From NCBI GenBank assembly GCA_024637095.1, contig JAGXFV010000009.1, positions 39,786-103,785 of the forward strand: 64,000 bases of DNA, in the 5' to 3' direction. The translations under genes were made by a program, and so were the position numbers. Origin of the DNA: Actinomycetes bacterium (GTDB lineage Bacteria; Actinomycetota; Thermoleophilia; RBG-16-64-13). The notes under the pieces were generated by a model. It worked only from the letters and a program-made list of their open reading frames with translations. It did not search any database and was not told the DNA's origin. Below, piece after piece: positions 8,658-16,152 of the stretch; position 1 is the first letter of the stretch, and each line of letters starts with the position of its first letter.

Positions 8658-9731
8658 ATGGCGAAGAAACGCGACAAAACCCGGCCGACGAAGGACCAAG
8701 CGGCCCCGGCGGAAACCCAGAAGAAGGCTCGCACCCAGGACGCCACGGACCAGCCCGCCGGTAACGGCGGCAATCACGTCGGCCGCCAGGCGCCGGAGAT
8801 CCATAATCCGGTCAAGACGGGCGGCGTCCAGAGCGGCGGCCGCCAACGACTCACCCGCGACGACATCAAGCCCGGTGCCACCATCGCCGCCGCGCGTAAC
8901 GCGGCCGGCAATCCCTACTTGCCCGAGCCGGCCACCATCGTCGAGATCGTGCCGGAGACGCACAACATCAAGTCATTCCGGGTGCGTTTCGACGATGACC
9001 AGGTGATGGAAAACTTCTCCTTCGCCCCGGGCCAGGTAGGCCAGTTGGGCATTTTCGGCGTAGGGGAGTCCACCTTCGCCATCAACTCCAGTCCCTCGAA
9101 CAAGGACTACCTGCAATTCTCGGTGATGCGCACCGGCGAGGTGACCACCGCCCTGCACAATCTGAGCGTGGGCGACAAGGTGGGGGTGCGGGCCCCCATG
9201 GGCTGCGGCTTCCCCGTGGATGAGTGGAAGGGCAAGAAGATCTTCTACATCATGGGCGGGATCGGCTCCGCTGCCCTGCGCGCCACGATCCACTACACTT
9301 TGGAGCACCGCGCCGACTACGACGACATCACCATCCTCTACGGCGCCCGTTCCCCCGACGACCTCACCTATAAGTACGACATCGACGACTGGATGGCCCG
9401 CGACGACCTCAACGCGGTGATCACTATCGACCGCGAGGTGCCTGGCTGGGACAAGCGGGTGGGCTTTGTGCCCGCCGTGCTCGAAGAGGAGCAGCCGCGG
9501 CCCAAGGACACTATCGCCATCACGTGCGGCCCTCCCATCATGATCAAGTTCGTGCTGCAGAGCTTGGAGAAACTCCAGTTCACCGATGACCAGATCTACA
9601 CGACGCTCGAGAAGCGGATGAAGTGCGGCATCGGCATCTGCGGCCGCTGCAACATGGGCCCCAGGTACGTCTGCGTGGACGGCCCGGTCTTCTCGATGGC
9701 CGAACTGCGGGAACTGCCCGACGAGATGTAA
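8658..9731 (+). CDS. flxA: FAD/NAD(P)H-binding oxidoreductase subunit, FlxA/AsrB-like
   Basis: A 357-residue protein. Residues 1-85 or so are a Lys/Gln/Ala-rich, probably disordered extension. The rest is a ferredoxin-reductase module: FSFAPGQVGQLGIFG for FAD, MGGIGSAALRATI for NAD(P)H, and a C-terminal CGIGICGRC...CVDGPVF [2Fe-2S] motif as in PyrK/AsrB. It should oxidise NADH or NADPH and feed the Fe-S subunits upstream, making this the input module of a probable flavin-oxidoreductase/HdrABC bifurcating complex. The ATG directly follows the previous stop. It is the last gene of the seven-gene run. Confidence 0.8.
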   Translation: MAKKRDKTRPTKDQAAPAETQKKARTQDATDQPAGNGGNHVGRQAPEIHNPVKTGGVQSGGRQRLTRDDIKPGATIAAARNAAGNPYLPEPATIVEIVPETHNIKSFRVRFDDDQVMENFSFAPGQVGQLGIFGVGESTFAINSSPSNKDYLQFSVMRTGEVTTALHNLSVGDKVGVRAPMGCGFPVDEWKGKKIFYIMGGIGSAALRATIHYTLEHRADYDDITILYGARSPDDLTYKYDIDDWMARDDLNAVITIDREVPGWDKRVGFVPAVLEEEQPRPKDTIAITCGPPIMIKFVLQSLEKLQFTDDQIYTTLEKRMKCGIGICGRCNMGPRYVCVDGPVFSMAELRELPDEM

Positions 9732-9878
9732 CAACGAGGCGGAGCCCGCGGTGACGGCTAAGAGGCCACATTGTTGGTAGAATGGCTACATCGACGATGG
9801 CGATCCACGATGGCGGGAAGCAGCAAAGCCGAGTGGCCCCTACGTCGCTCCGCCGGAGAAGGATGAAAGCGGGATACC

Positions 9879-10160
9879 GTGCTCCAAGTCGGGATCAGGG
9901 AACTGAAGAACAACCTCAGCCGGCTTCTCGTCCGCGTGAAGGCCGGAGAGGAGATCTTGGTTACGGATAGAGGACGGCCTGTCGCCCGGATCATCAGTGA
10001 ACCCCAAGCGGAGAACTCCCTTCGCCGCGCACTGGCGCCTCTCGTCGAACGGGGCCTTGTCGTGCTTCCCGTAAAGACCGCCCCACAGGAGGAAGTGACG
10101 GCTCTGGACGCCCCCGGCGGCAGGCCGGTTTCGGAGATAGTTCTCGAGGCACGCCGGTAG
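9879..10160 (+). CDS. Type II antitoxin, Phd/YefM family
   Basis: A 93-residue protein with the Phd/YefM N-terminus VGIRELKNNLSRLLVRVKAGEE followed by ILVTDRGRPVARI, the fold that binds operator DNA. The C-terminal 45 residues should wrap the toxin. It lies 15 bases upstream of a PIN-domain gene, the usual antitoxin-toxin order. The start is GTG at 9879 with only a weak ribosome site. A TAGAAT hexamer at 9778-9783 about 100 bases upstream could be its promoter. Such pairs are normally autorepressed. Confidence 0.85.
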   Translation: MLQVGIRELKNNLSRLLVRVKAGEEILVTDRGRPVARIISEPQAENSLRRALAPLVERGLVVLPVKTAPQEEVTALDAPGGRPVSEIVLEARR

Positions 10161-10175
10161 GGAGGCAATCCCGAT

Positions 10176-10616
10176 TTGATCCTCTACCTCGATACGAGTG
10201 CCTTGGTAAAGCGCTACGTGCGGGAGGATTACTCGGACGAAATCATCTCCATGTGGAAGACGGCCGACTACCTCGCCACCTCCTTCGTCGCACATGCGGA
10301 AGCCCTGGCCGCCTTTCATCGAAAGCGACGCGAGGACGATTTGCCGGGGGCCCTTTTCGACCGCCTCATCGGTCGCTTTCGGGAGGAGTGGGAGTCTCTC
10401 GTCCGAGTCGAGGTAAATGCCGGTCTCGAACCGTACGTTCTCGAGCTTAGCGAACGGCATAGCCTGAGGGGCTTCGATCTCATCCACCTGGCTTCGGCCG
10501 TCGTGCTTCACGAGAGGGTATGTCGAGAGGCCAATGACACCCTCGTGTTCGCCTGCTTAGACCAGACTCTCGCCGGTGCCGCGCGGGCGGAAGGCATGGC
10601 GGTCTTTCCGGGTTGA
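10176..10616 (+). CDS. vapC: PIN-domain ribonuclease toxin, VapC-like
   Basis: A 146-residue PIN protein. The acidic metal-binding residues are visible: D6 in LYLDTSALVKRY, E42 in VAHAEALAAF, D101 in GFDLIHLASA, and a later Asp in ACLDQTLAGAA. VapC toxins cleave RNA, often tRNA or rRNA, when their antitoxin is lost. The start is TTG at 10176, nine bases after GGAGGC. With the preceding Phd-like gene it forms a complete toxin-antitoxin pair at the edge of the accessory region. Confidence 0.87.
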   Translation: MILYLDTSALVKRYVREDYSDEIISMWKTADYLATSFVAHAEALAAFHRKRREDDLPGALFDRLIGRFREEWESLVRVEVNAGLEPYVLELSERHSLRGFDLIHLASAVVLHERVCREANDTLVFACLDQTLAGAARAEGMAVFPG

Positions 10617-10630
10617 GCGAGGATATGGCC

Positions 10631-12019
10631 CTACCGCCCCGCGTAGGTCTGGGCCAGCACCCGCTCCACGAGCACCCGCTCGAGTTCTTCCGGTTGCTCG
10701 GTGACGACGTTGTGGCCGCTTTGCTCGAACCAGTGGAACTCCTTGTGGGGAGCTTCTAGGCCCTCGTAGTAGTCCTCGGTCAGCGTCTGGAAGGCGTTCA
10801 GATCGTGGCGGCCGGCCAGGAAGTAGGCGGGGACCTCGAGGTCGGTGACATCCTCGCGGAAGTCGACCTCGTAGAGCTGGGGATAGACCTCGTTGAAGGT
10901 CGAGTAGAGTGCCCAGGCCTGTCCGACGGTGTCGATGAAGCCGTACTCCGGGGCGAGCGGGTTGTCGATCGCCATGTTATGCCCCCGGACGTCCCAGGGT
11001 CCCATGGCCTCGGTGGCCTCCATGGACATGGGCATCATTTGCAGGGTGGGATCGTCGTGGTAGGGCGGAGGGCCGTTCTTCTCGAGCTTGGCAGCGGTCG
11101 CGGTGTCACCCGTATCCCGGGCATGGTCGAGCACCGCTTGGTACATCATCAGATCGTTCTCCACAAAAGCCACCATCTGGTCCGCCCCGATGTAGGCGTG
11201 GAAGAGCTCGGGATGCTCATCGACCAGCCAGAGACCGAGGGCACTGCCCCAGGAATCGCCCAGCACGTAGATCTTCTCCTCATCGAAGCGGGCGCGCAGC
11301 TCGTTGGTCAGTTCGAGGGCGTGCTCTCGATAGACCTCGGGGGTGAGGTCGTCGGTGTCCATGGCGTTCCAGGACTTGCCCGCACCGGGTTGGTCCCAAT
11401 TGATGACGACGAAATGCTCCTCCAGGGCGCGGCCGGTGTCTTCGTATCGGGTCTTGACCAGCTCGCTGCCCCCTGGGCCTCCCGCCAGAAAGAGGAGCAC
11501 GGGATTGTCCGGGCTCTGGCCGCGGATGGTGAGGTATTGGGTCGTGCCGCCAAGCTCGATCTTCTCCAGGGAGGCAATGCCGTCGGCGATTTCGTCGCCG
11601 GTGGCGTCTCGGACCGAGGGCGCGTAGGTCAGCTGGTCGTTGGCGAGGGCCGCGATGATGAACCCGGCCAGGAGGAAGAGGGCAGTGAATGCCACCCTGT
11701 TCGCCCGGGCGTGCCAGCGGCGGCGGCTGGGTCGGGCGGCGGGGATGGCTGCGACCGCACCCGTGACGGCCGCCAGACCGAGTGTCGCGAGTGTGGTTAC
11801 CAGGAATCCGGCGAGCAGCGCGACTATGACGCCGAGCTCCACGTAGACCGTCGCGCCTGTAGGCATCAGGAGCGGGCGCAGCACGACGAGGTAGAGCAGG
11901 CCAAGGCCGGCTCCTGCCCCAGCCGTTGCGAAGTACGGACGGCGGAGCCAGGATCGCAGCCGGTCAACGGTCGTCTTGGTAGTGGCAGCCTCGTCGCCGG
12001 TTTGTGTGGCCCGTTCCAT
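10631..12019 (-). CDS. Membrane-anchored alpha/beta hydrolase, proline-iminopeptidase-like (S33)
   Basis: A 462-residue protein with about three hydrophobic segments in the first 130 residues, then an alpha/beta hydrolase domain. The domain has LFLAGGPGGSEL (oxyanion loop), VINWDQPGAGKS, the nucleophile elbow GDSWGSALG and a C-terminal HWFEQSGHNV histidine. GGPGG plus GxSWG is typical of proline iminopeptidase-like S33 hydrolases; the substrate is unknown. I chose the ATG at 12019 because GGGAGGACCC precedes it; an ATG 12 codons upstream at 12055 lacks such a site. Convergent with the vapC gene. Confidence 0.75.
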   Translation of the reverse strand: MERATQTGDEAATTKTTVDRLRSWLRRPYFATAGAGAGLGLLYLVVLRPLLMPTGATVYVELGVIVALLAGFLVTTLATLGLAAVTGAVAAIPAARPSRRRWHARANRVAFTALFLLAGFIIAALANDQLTYAPSVRDATGDEIADGIASLEKIELGGTTQYLTIRGQSPDNPVLLFLAGGPGGSELVKTRYEDTGRALEEHFVVINWDQPGAGKSWNAMDTDDLTPEVYREHALELTNELRARFDEEKIYVLGDSWGSALGLWLVDEHPELFHAYIGADQMVAFVENDLMMYQAVLDHARDTGDTATAAKLEKNGPPPYHDDPTLQMMPMSMEATEAMGPWDVRGHNMAIDNPLAPEYGFIDTVGQAWALYSTFNEVYPQLYEVDFREDVTDLEVPAYFLAGRHDLNAFQTLTEDYYEGLEAPHKEFHWFEQSGHNVVTEQPEELERVLVERVLAQTYAGR

Positions 12020-12290
12020 GGGTCCTCCCGTCCTGGTTACCGTCTCTGGGTCCATGGTAGGGAACCGAAGTCGCTGTGGAATCAGGCAGACGCAGGGTCT
12101 CGGGACTGGTGTGGCGCACAGTTCCCACCTGGTCAGTTGCAGAGGGTCAAAGCTGGGCGCGCCGGTATTTCACGTTTACGGTGACGAGAAAATCGTCGCC
12201 ACCAAGCAAGTCGGATTGGAATTGCATAGCATGAGACCGGCGTTCATCCGGAGATGAAGGGCTAGCGGCAACCGGTGGAGGACCTACGAC

Positions 12291-13031
12291 GTGACGCTCC
12301 CAAACAAACAGTCTGCGCAGATCTCCGGTTCGACCATCGAGTACGTCCGTGGGGGCAGCGGGACTCCCCCGATCGTGCTACTGAATGGGGCGGGCACACC
12401 GGTCGAGGGATGGGCCAGGGTCTGGGATCCCCTCGTGGAGTTGAGCACGGTTTTCGCCTACAACCGGTTCGGGGTGGGCGGGAGCGGGAAGCCGCCCGAG
12501 CCGCAAACCGGGGAGGCGGTCGTCGCGGGCCTGCGAGAGTTGTTGGCTGTTGCGCACGTCCCGTCGCCTTGCGTGCTCGTGGGACACTCGCTCGGAGGTC
12601 TGTTGGCCAACCTATTTGCGCGCCTCCATCCCGCAGAGGTGGCGGGCGTTGTGTTAGTGGAGGCCACCTCCCCCATGGACATCTCCCTCGTGGAGGATTA
12701 CGGCTCGGCGACCCACCGGTTTCTCCAAAGAGCGGTGGATCTCTTGCCCGGTCCGGGAGAGCAGTCCGCCGTGGCGCACATGGCGGATACCGCAAAGAGC
12801 ATCACCGAGGCGGGAGGGTTCCCGGCCGTCCCCCTGGCGGTAGTCAGCGGGGGGAAGCATTCGCCGATGATGCCCCGGGCTTTTCGGAATGTGTGGGCCT
12901 ATCGCCAGTCCCAACTGGTAGCCCTCTCACCGCAAGGGAGGCACATCGTCGCCCGGCGAAGCGGGCATTTTCCTCAAGTCACCGAGCCTGAGCTCGTTGT
13001 CGACGCGATCCGCTTGGTATGCGAAGGATGA
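12291..13031 (+). CDS. Alpha/beta hydrolase
   Basis: A 246-residue hydrolase. It has IVLLNGAGTPVEGW near the oxyanion hole, YNRFGVGGSGK, the nucleophile elbow LVGHSLGGLLANLF and a C-terminal RSGHFPQ histidine. No signal peptide is visible. Substrate specificity cannot be deduced. GTG at 12291 is preceded by GGTGGAGG. Its stop overlaps the presumed ATG of the following acetyltransferase-like gene, suggesting cotranscription. Confidence 0.78.
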   Translation: MTLPNKQSAQISGSTIEYVRGGSGTPPIVLLNGAGTPVEGWARVWDPLVELSTVFAYNRFGVGGSGKPPEPQTGEAVVAGLRELLAVAHVPSPCVLVGHSLGGLLANLFARLHPAEVAGVVLVEATSPMDISLVEDYGSATHRFLQRAVDLLPGPGEQSAVAHMADTAKSITEAGGFPAVPLAVVSGGKHSPMMPRAFRNVWAYRQSQLVALSPQGRHIVARRSGHFPQVTEPELVVDAIRLVCEG

Positions 13032-13514
13032 CCGGTTCCGACTCGATGCGGGTTCACCGCTTGCGCTCGGCGGATGCGCGGGCGCTACGACAGCTTCTCG
13101 CCGTCTTTGCCGCGGCGTTCGAGGACGAGGCGACCTACCGCGACGCCCAGCCAAGCGCGGCCTATCTAACGCGCCTGCTTGCCGGCGACTGCTTCATCGC
13201 CTTCGTGGCCGAAGATGCCGGACGGGTGGTCGGGGGTCTCACGGCCTACGTTCTTCAAAAGCCCGAGCAGGAGCGCAGCGAGGTCTATCTCTACGACCTG
13301 GCGGTCGACTTCTCGGCACCGGCGTCGGGGTATCGCCACGGCTCTTATCGAGGCGCTCCGTCTTCTCGCTGAGGAACGGGGAGCCTGGGCGGTGTTCGTG
13401 CAGGCCGATTGGGGTGATGAGCCCGCGATCGCGCTGTACTCCAAGCTCGGCGTGCGGGAGGATGTACACCACTTCGACATTCCCCTCGGGAGGAGTAACC
13501 GCCACTGGGGTTGA
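13028..13514 (+). pseudogene. Frameshifted GNAT acetyltransferase, AAC(3)-I-like
   Basis: Two overlapping frames together encode one GNAT protein. The first carries residues up to [11 protein letters not shown]; the second continues [34 protein letters not shown] and [15 protein letters not shown]. The YDLAV - [10 protein letters not shown] - QADxGDxPAIALY - LGVREDVxHFDI series is characteristic of aminoglycoside 3-N-acetyltransferases of class I and close relatives. The break is at about 13309-13316, where deleting one T of GACTTCTCGG restores [12 protein letters not shown]. As written, the product ends at 13372 without the acetyl-CoA site completed. It may be a true inactivation or a one-base sequence error. 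The start overlaps the hydrolase stop. Confidence 0.75.
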
Positions 13515-13744
13515 TCACCAAACCGCGAAGAAAAGTACGGTTCCTCCTGTTATTCGATCGACATCACCGTCGCGGGTTTCGACAGGCGTCCGTTGGCCGG
13601 AGCGCACAGGAATGCCAGGGCACGTATCTGGCTGATCGATGATAGCGGCGCCGTTACGGTGACCACCCTCGGCAGGCTGTTGGAAGCTGACAGGAAGCAG
13701 GCAATCGGTTGGCTCGAAGGCAAAAGAACGGTGGGCCCTCGTCC

Positions 13745-14032
13745 CTAGCCGGTCAGGTCGCTCTTTCTATCCAGGAACTCCTGGCGGTCTATCTCCCCAC
13801 GCGCGTATCGTTCTTCTAGGACATCGAGCGCGCTCGCCTGACGCTCAGAAGGTGGCCGGTCTTCGCCCTCCCGATAGCGGGTCGCTTCGCTCCCGCGGTT
13901 CTGGTTGCTCAGCGAACGCACGACCAGAACTACCCCGACGACGATGATCACCCCGAAGAGCACCATGACGAGAAGACCGACCCAGCCAAAACCCGAACCA
14001 AAGCCGTTGTCCCAGTGCCATCCGCCCATCAT
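13745..14032 (-). CDS. Small membrane protein with C-terminal SHOCT domain
   Basis: A 95-residue protein. A Gly/Trp-rich N-terminus precedes one hydrophobic segment (about residues 18-38), then a polar linker and a SHOCT motif, LDVLEERYARGEIDRQEFLDRK. SHOCT domains are short oligomerisation helices commonly attached to membrane segments; the function is unknown. The start is the first of two adjacent ATGs at 14032, with AGGAGG upstream. The stretch 13515-13744 beside it holds no gene I can support. It lies 10 bases downstream of the cytochrome c gene on the same strand, so probably cotranscribed. Confidence 0.75.
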   Translation of the reverse strand: MMGGWHWDNGFGSGFGWVGLLVMVLFGVIIVVGVVLVVRSLSNQNRGSEATRYREGEDRPPSERQASALDVLEERYARGEIDRQEFLDRKSDLTG

Positions 14033-14042
14033 AGTCTGCCTC

Positions 14043-14609
14043 CTATTCGGAGAGTTGCTGTAAGTAGTCAACGAGCTCGTCGACCTCGTCGGCGGAAACG
14101 TCCCAACGGGGCATGACGCGTTCGAGTTCCTCGCCCCCGGGGGTCTCGCCCTCGCGAAGCGCCGTAGAGAAGCTCTCGCGGTCGTAGGGCTCGTGGGGGT
14201 GTGCCTCGGTGGCGCTGGAACTCCCCGTTCCCGTACCCTCTTCCTCGGGCTCGGCCAAGGTGCTCCAGCGGATGTCGGGCGCATCGATATCGAACATCAT
14301 CATCCGGATTTCGCGGCCTTGACCGTCCTTGCCGTGACAGTCGACGCAGGCGACGACCCCCATCATGCCGCCGAAGCCGCCCGAACGGGCAATGAGGCGC
14401 CCGTCGGCGGCCCGGCCGGTCAAGAAGATCTGCTCGCCGAGGGATGCGAAGTCGCCCTCGCGCACGTCTGCATCGCGGTCGAAGAACGACGAGGAGTCGA
14501 AAGAGCCGTCGGAACCGGCCAGCCCCAGAAAGACGAAAAACCCGAGGAATCCGACGACGATTAGGCTGATGCCCCACCAGAGCGCCGGACTTGTCTTGCC
14601 TTGAGCCAT
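14043..14609 (-). CDS. Membrane-anchored monoheme cytochrome c
   Basis: A 188-residue protein with an N-terminal hydrophobic segment (WWGISLIVVGFLGFFVFLGL) that acts as signal anchor, an acidic linker and a heme c site CVDCHG (C88, C91, H92). A conserved VMPRWDVSADEVDELVDYL segment near the end could supply the Met axial ligand and resembles class I cytochromes. It should face the outside and carry electrons. Its partner is unknown; it lies between two small SHOCT membrane proteins on the same strand, which may be part of the same unit. Confidence 0.82.
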   Translation of the reverse strand: MAQGKTSPALWWGISLIVVGFLGFFVFLGLAGSDGSFDSSSFFDRDADVREGDFASLGEQIFLTGRAADGRLIARSGGFGGMMGVVACVDCHGKDGQGREIRMMMFDIDAPDIRWSTLAEPEEEGTGTGSSSATEAHPHEPYDRESFSTALREGETPGGEELERVMPRWDVSADEVDELVDYLQQLSE

Positions 14610-14684
14610 GGGGAGAGCTTACCCGCCGTCATTGCGGCGAAACAGAAGGGCAAGGCAGGTGGTGTGGCACTCTTCCCCACGCCT

Positions 14685-14740
14685 TTCGCAGGCCGGCGCA
14701 CCCCGGCGACTATTTCGCAGGCCGGCGCACCGCGGCGACT
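14685..14740. repeat. Two tandem copies of a 27-bp GC-rich unit
   Basis: Copies at 14685-14711 and 14714-14740 share TTCGCAGGCCGGCGCACC and CGGCGACT with one mismatch, spaced by two bases. They lie between the cytochrome c gene and the second SHOCT gene, upstream of the former. No coding role is visible. Confidence 0.7.
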
Positions 14741-14759
14741 GACTTGTAGACTGACTGTT

Positions 14760-14975
14760 TTAGCGCTCGAGGTCGGCGCGGTGCTCACGGTACTGCTCTG
14801 CGTCGATTACACCGCGGGCGTACCGCTCATCGAGCAGGGCCCTGGCGTCCGGCCGGGTCGCCGCGGATGCGTGGGATTGCTGGGTACTATCGTCCCGATC
14901 GCGCTGCGACTGAACGAACCACCAGACGAGTCCGATGATGAGCAACGGCCAGAGAAGCATTCCACCAAACATCAT
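14760..14975 (-). CDS. Short SHOCT-domain membrane protein
   Basis: A 71-residue protein with one transmembrane segment (MLLWPLLIIGLVWWFVQS), a polar linker and a SHOCT motif, LLDERYARGVIDAEQYREHR. It has the same architecture as the 95-residue protein at 13745-14032 and lies on the same strand upstream of the cytochrome c gene, separated from it by about 150 bases containing a tandem repeat. Probably a paralogue. Function unknown. Confidence 0.7.
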   Translation of the reverse strand: MMFGGMLLWPLLIIGLVWWFVQSQRDRDDSTQQSHASAATRPDARALLDERYARGVIDAEQYREHRADLER

Positions 14976-15079
14976 GCTGTCGATACCTCCTACTACCCTC
15001 GGCGCCGTAAGGCTCCGGCGGGTTATATGCTAAAGAACTGCTGTTTGCTTAGTCTATTCCCCCTATACAAAGTTGAAGT

Positions 15080-15129
15080 AAAGGTGGGGTGGGATTCGAG
15101 ACCCTTTAAAGGTGGGGTAGGATTCGAGT
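15080..15129. repeat. Two 22-bp direct repeats (period 28)
   Basis: AAAGGTGGGGTGGGATTCGA (15080 onward) recurs at 15108 onward with one change (GTAGG for GTGGG). The pair lies in the noncoding gap before the nucleotidyltransferase gene. The GATTCGAG core recalls a tRNA T-loop, but no tRNA fold surrounds it. Unknown role. Confidence 0.65.
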
Positions 15130-15199
15130 CTCGCGGACCTGGACATCGACCCGGGTGAGCGGGGCCGGCGGCCGGCCGTCGCGGTGGTACCCTGGAGGG

Positions 15200-15676
15200 G
15201 TGGACACGTCGGTTGCCAGGGAGTCCTTTATCGAGGGCCTCGAGCGTTTCTTCGCCGAGCGCTCGGACGTCGCTGCGGCCTACCTCTTCGGGTCGGCGGT
15301 GGGCGACCGGTTTGGCCCCATGAGCGACGTTGACATCGCGGTGCTCGCGACAGGCGACATAGCGGGCGCTGAGTCACCGGACTCACCCGACCCGGTTCCG
15401 CCTGAACTGACCGACCTGCAGTTGGAGCTCGCCGGGCGGCTGCCGAGCCTCGTCGGAGGCCGGTGCGTGGACGTCTTGATGCTCAACCGCGCTCCCGTCC
15501 GGGTTGCCTTCCCCGCGGTGCACGAAGGGCGCTTGTTGAGTGGGTCCGACCGCCCAGAAAGGGTGCTCTTCGAGGTCGACCTGCTGCGTCGGTACACCGA
15601 CTATCGGCCGGTGATTCGCGAGTATCAGTCAGCACTTCGGGCACGCATCAAACGGGGCGAGTTCTTTGGTCGCTGA
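15200..15676 (+). CDS. mntA: MNT-type minimal nucleotidyltransferase (antitoxin of HEPN/MNT pair)
   Basis: About 158 residues. AAYLFGSAVGDRFGPMSDVDIAVL carries the GSx10DxD catalytic pattern of minimal nucleotidyltransferases. In HEPN/MNT modules the MntA protein AMPylates the HepT toxin and silences it. Here a HEPN gene follows with an 11-base overlap. I chose GTG at 15200: a TACCCT -10-like element lies at 15188-15193, six bases before it, suggesting leaderless translation. An in-frame GTG at 15155 would add 15 residues. There is a Pro/Ser/Asp-rich insertion near the middle. Confidence 0.82.
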   Translation: MDTSVARESFIEGLERFFAERSDVAAAYLFGSAVGDRFGPMSDVDIAVLATGDIAGAESPDSPDPVPPELTDLQLELAGRLPSLVGGRCVDVLMLNRAPVRVAFPAVHEGRLLSGSDRPERVLFEVDLLRRYTDYRPVIREYQSALRARIKRGEFFGR

Positions 15677-16091
15677 GCAGGTCATCCTCGGTCGGCTGGG
15701 TCATCTCCGCACCGTGGTGGAAGAACTGCGCCGGGTGCGTCCGCGGGACCTCGATGCGATGCTCCGTCCTGAGCAGACCGCAGCCCGCCGTGCGACAGAG
15801 CGTTGTCTCTATCTCGCGATCCAAGACGTCCTCGATATCGCAAATCACATAGTCTCCGCCGAGGGGTGGGGATATCCGGAAACCTATCGTGAAGCGGTGC
15901 AGGCCTTGGCGGAGCGTGGAGTCGTCCCGCCGGATTTCGGAACCACGCTGGTGGCGATGGCCGGGTTTCGCAACATCCTCGAGCACGAGTACGTCCGCTT
16001 GGACGCCGAGCGTCTGTTTGCTTACTCGCGCAGCGAGGCGGACTTCGAGCAGTTCGCTGGGTACGTGCTCGCGTTCCTCGAGAGCGAGTAG
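15666..16091 (+). CDS. hepT: HepT-like HEPN ribonuclease (toxin of HEPN/MNT pair)
   Basis: A 141-residue helical protein with the HepT active-site motif RNILEHEY, RX4HXY, at R102, H107 and Y109. HEPN toxins are RNases; HepT is neutralised by AMP added near this motif by the adjacent MNT enzyme. It starts at TTG 15666 within the end of the nucleotidyltransferase gene, so the two are coupled. The pair should act as a toxin-antitoxin module. All motif residues are intact. Confidence 0.85.
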   Translation: MVAEQVILGRLGHLRTVVEELRRVRPRDLDAMLRPEQTAARRATERCLYLAIQDVLDIANHIVSAEGWGYPETYREAVQALAERGVVPPDFGTTLVAMAGFRNILEHEYVRLDAERLFAYSRSEADFEQFAGYVLAFLESE

Positions 16092-16152
16092 GGCTCCGTC
16101 GACCCGGATCGAGCGTGTTTGCCGGCCGACGCGCTGGTAGACTCGATGCGTT

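Noticed and set aside
7470..8963. 497-codon minus-strand frame opposite the AsrA-like gene
   Set aside because: Antisense to a gene with clear ferredoxin motifs and a strong ribosome site.
12019..12055. Upstream ATG at 12055 for the membrane-anchored hydrolase
   Set aside because: No ribosome site; GGGAGG stands six bases before the ATG at 12019.
10805..12184. 459-codon plus-strand frame opposite the membrane-anchored hydrolase
   Set aside because: The minus strand encodes a complete hydrolase with catalytic motifs; the plus frame has none.
15080..15129. Possible tRNA gene suggested by GGATTCGAG
   Set aside because: No acceptor stem, D-arm or anticodon arm can be folded around it.
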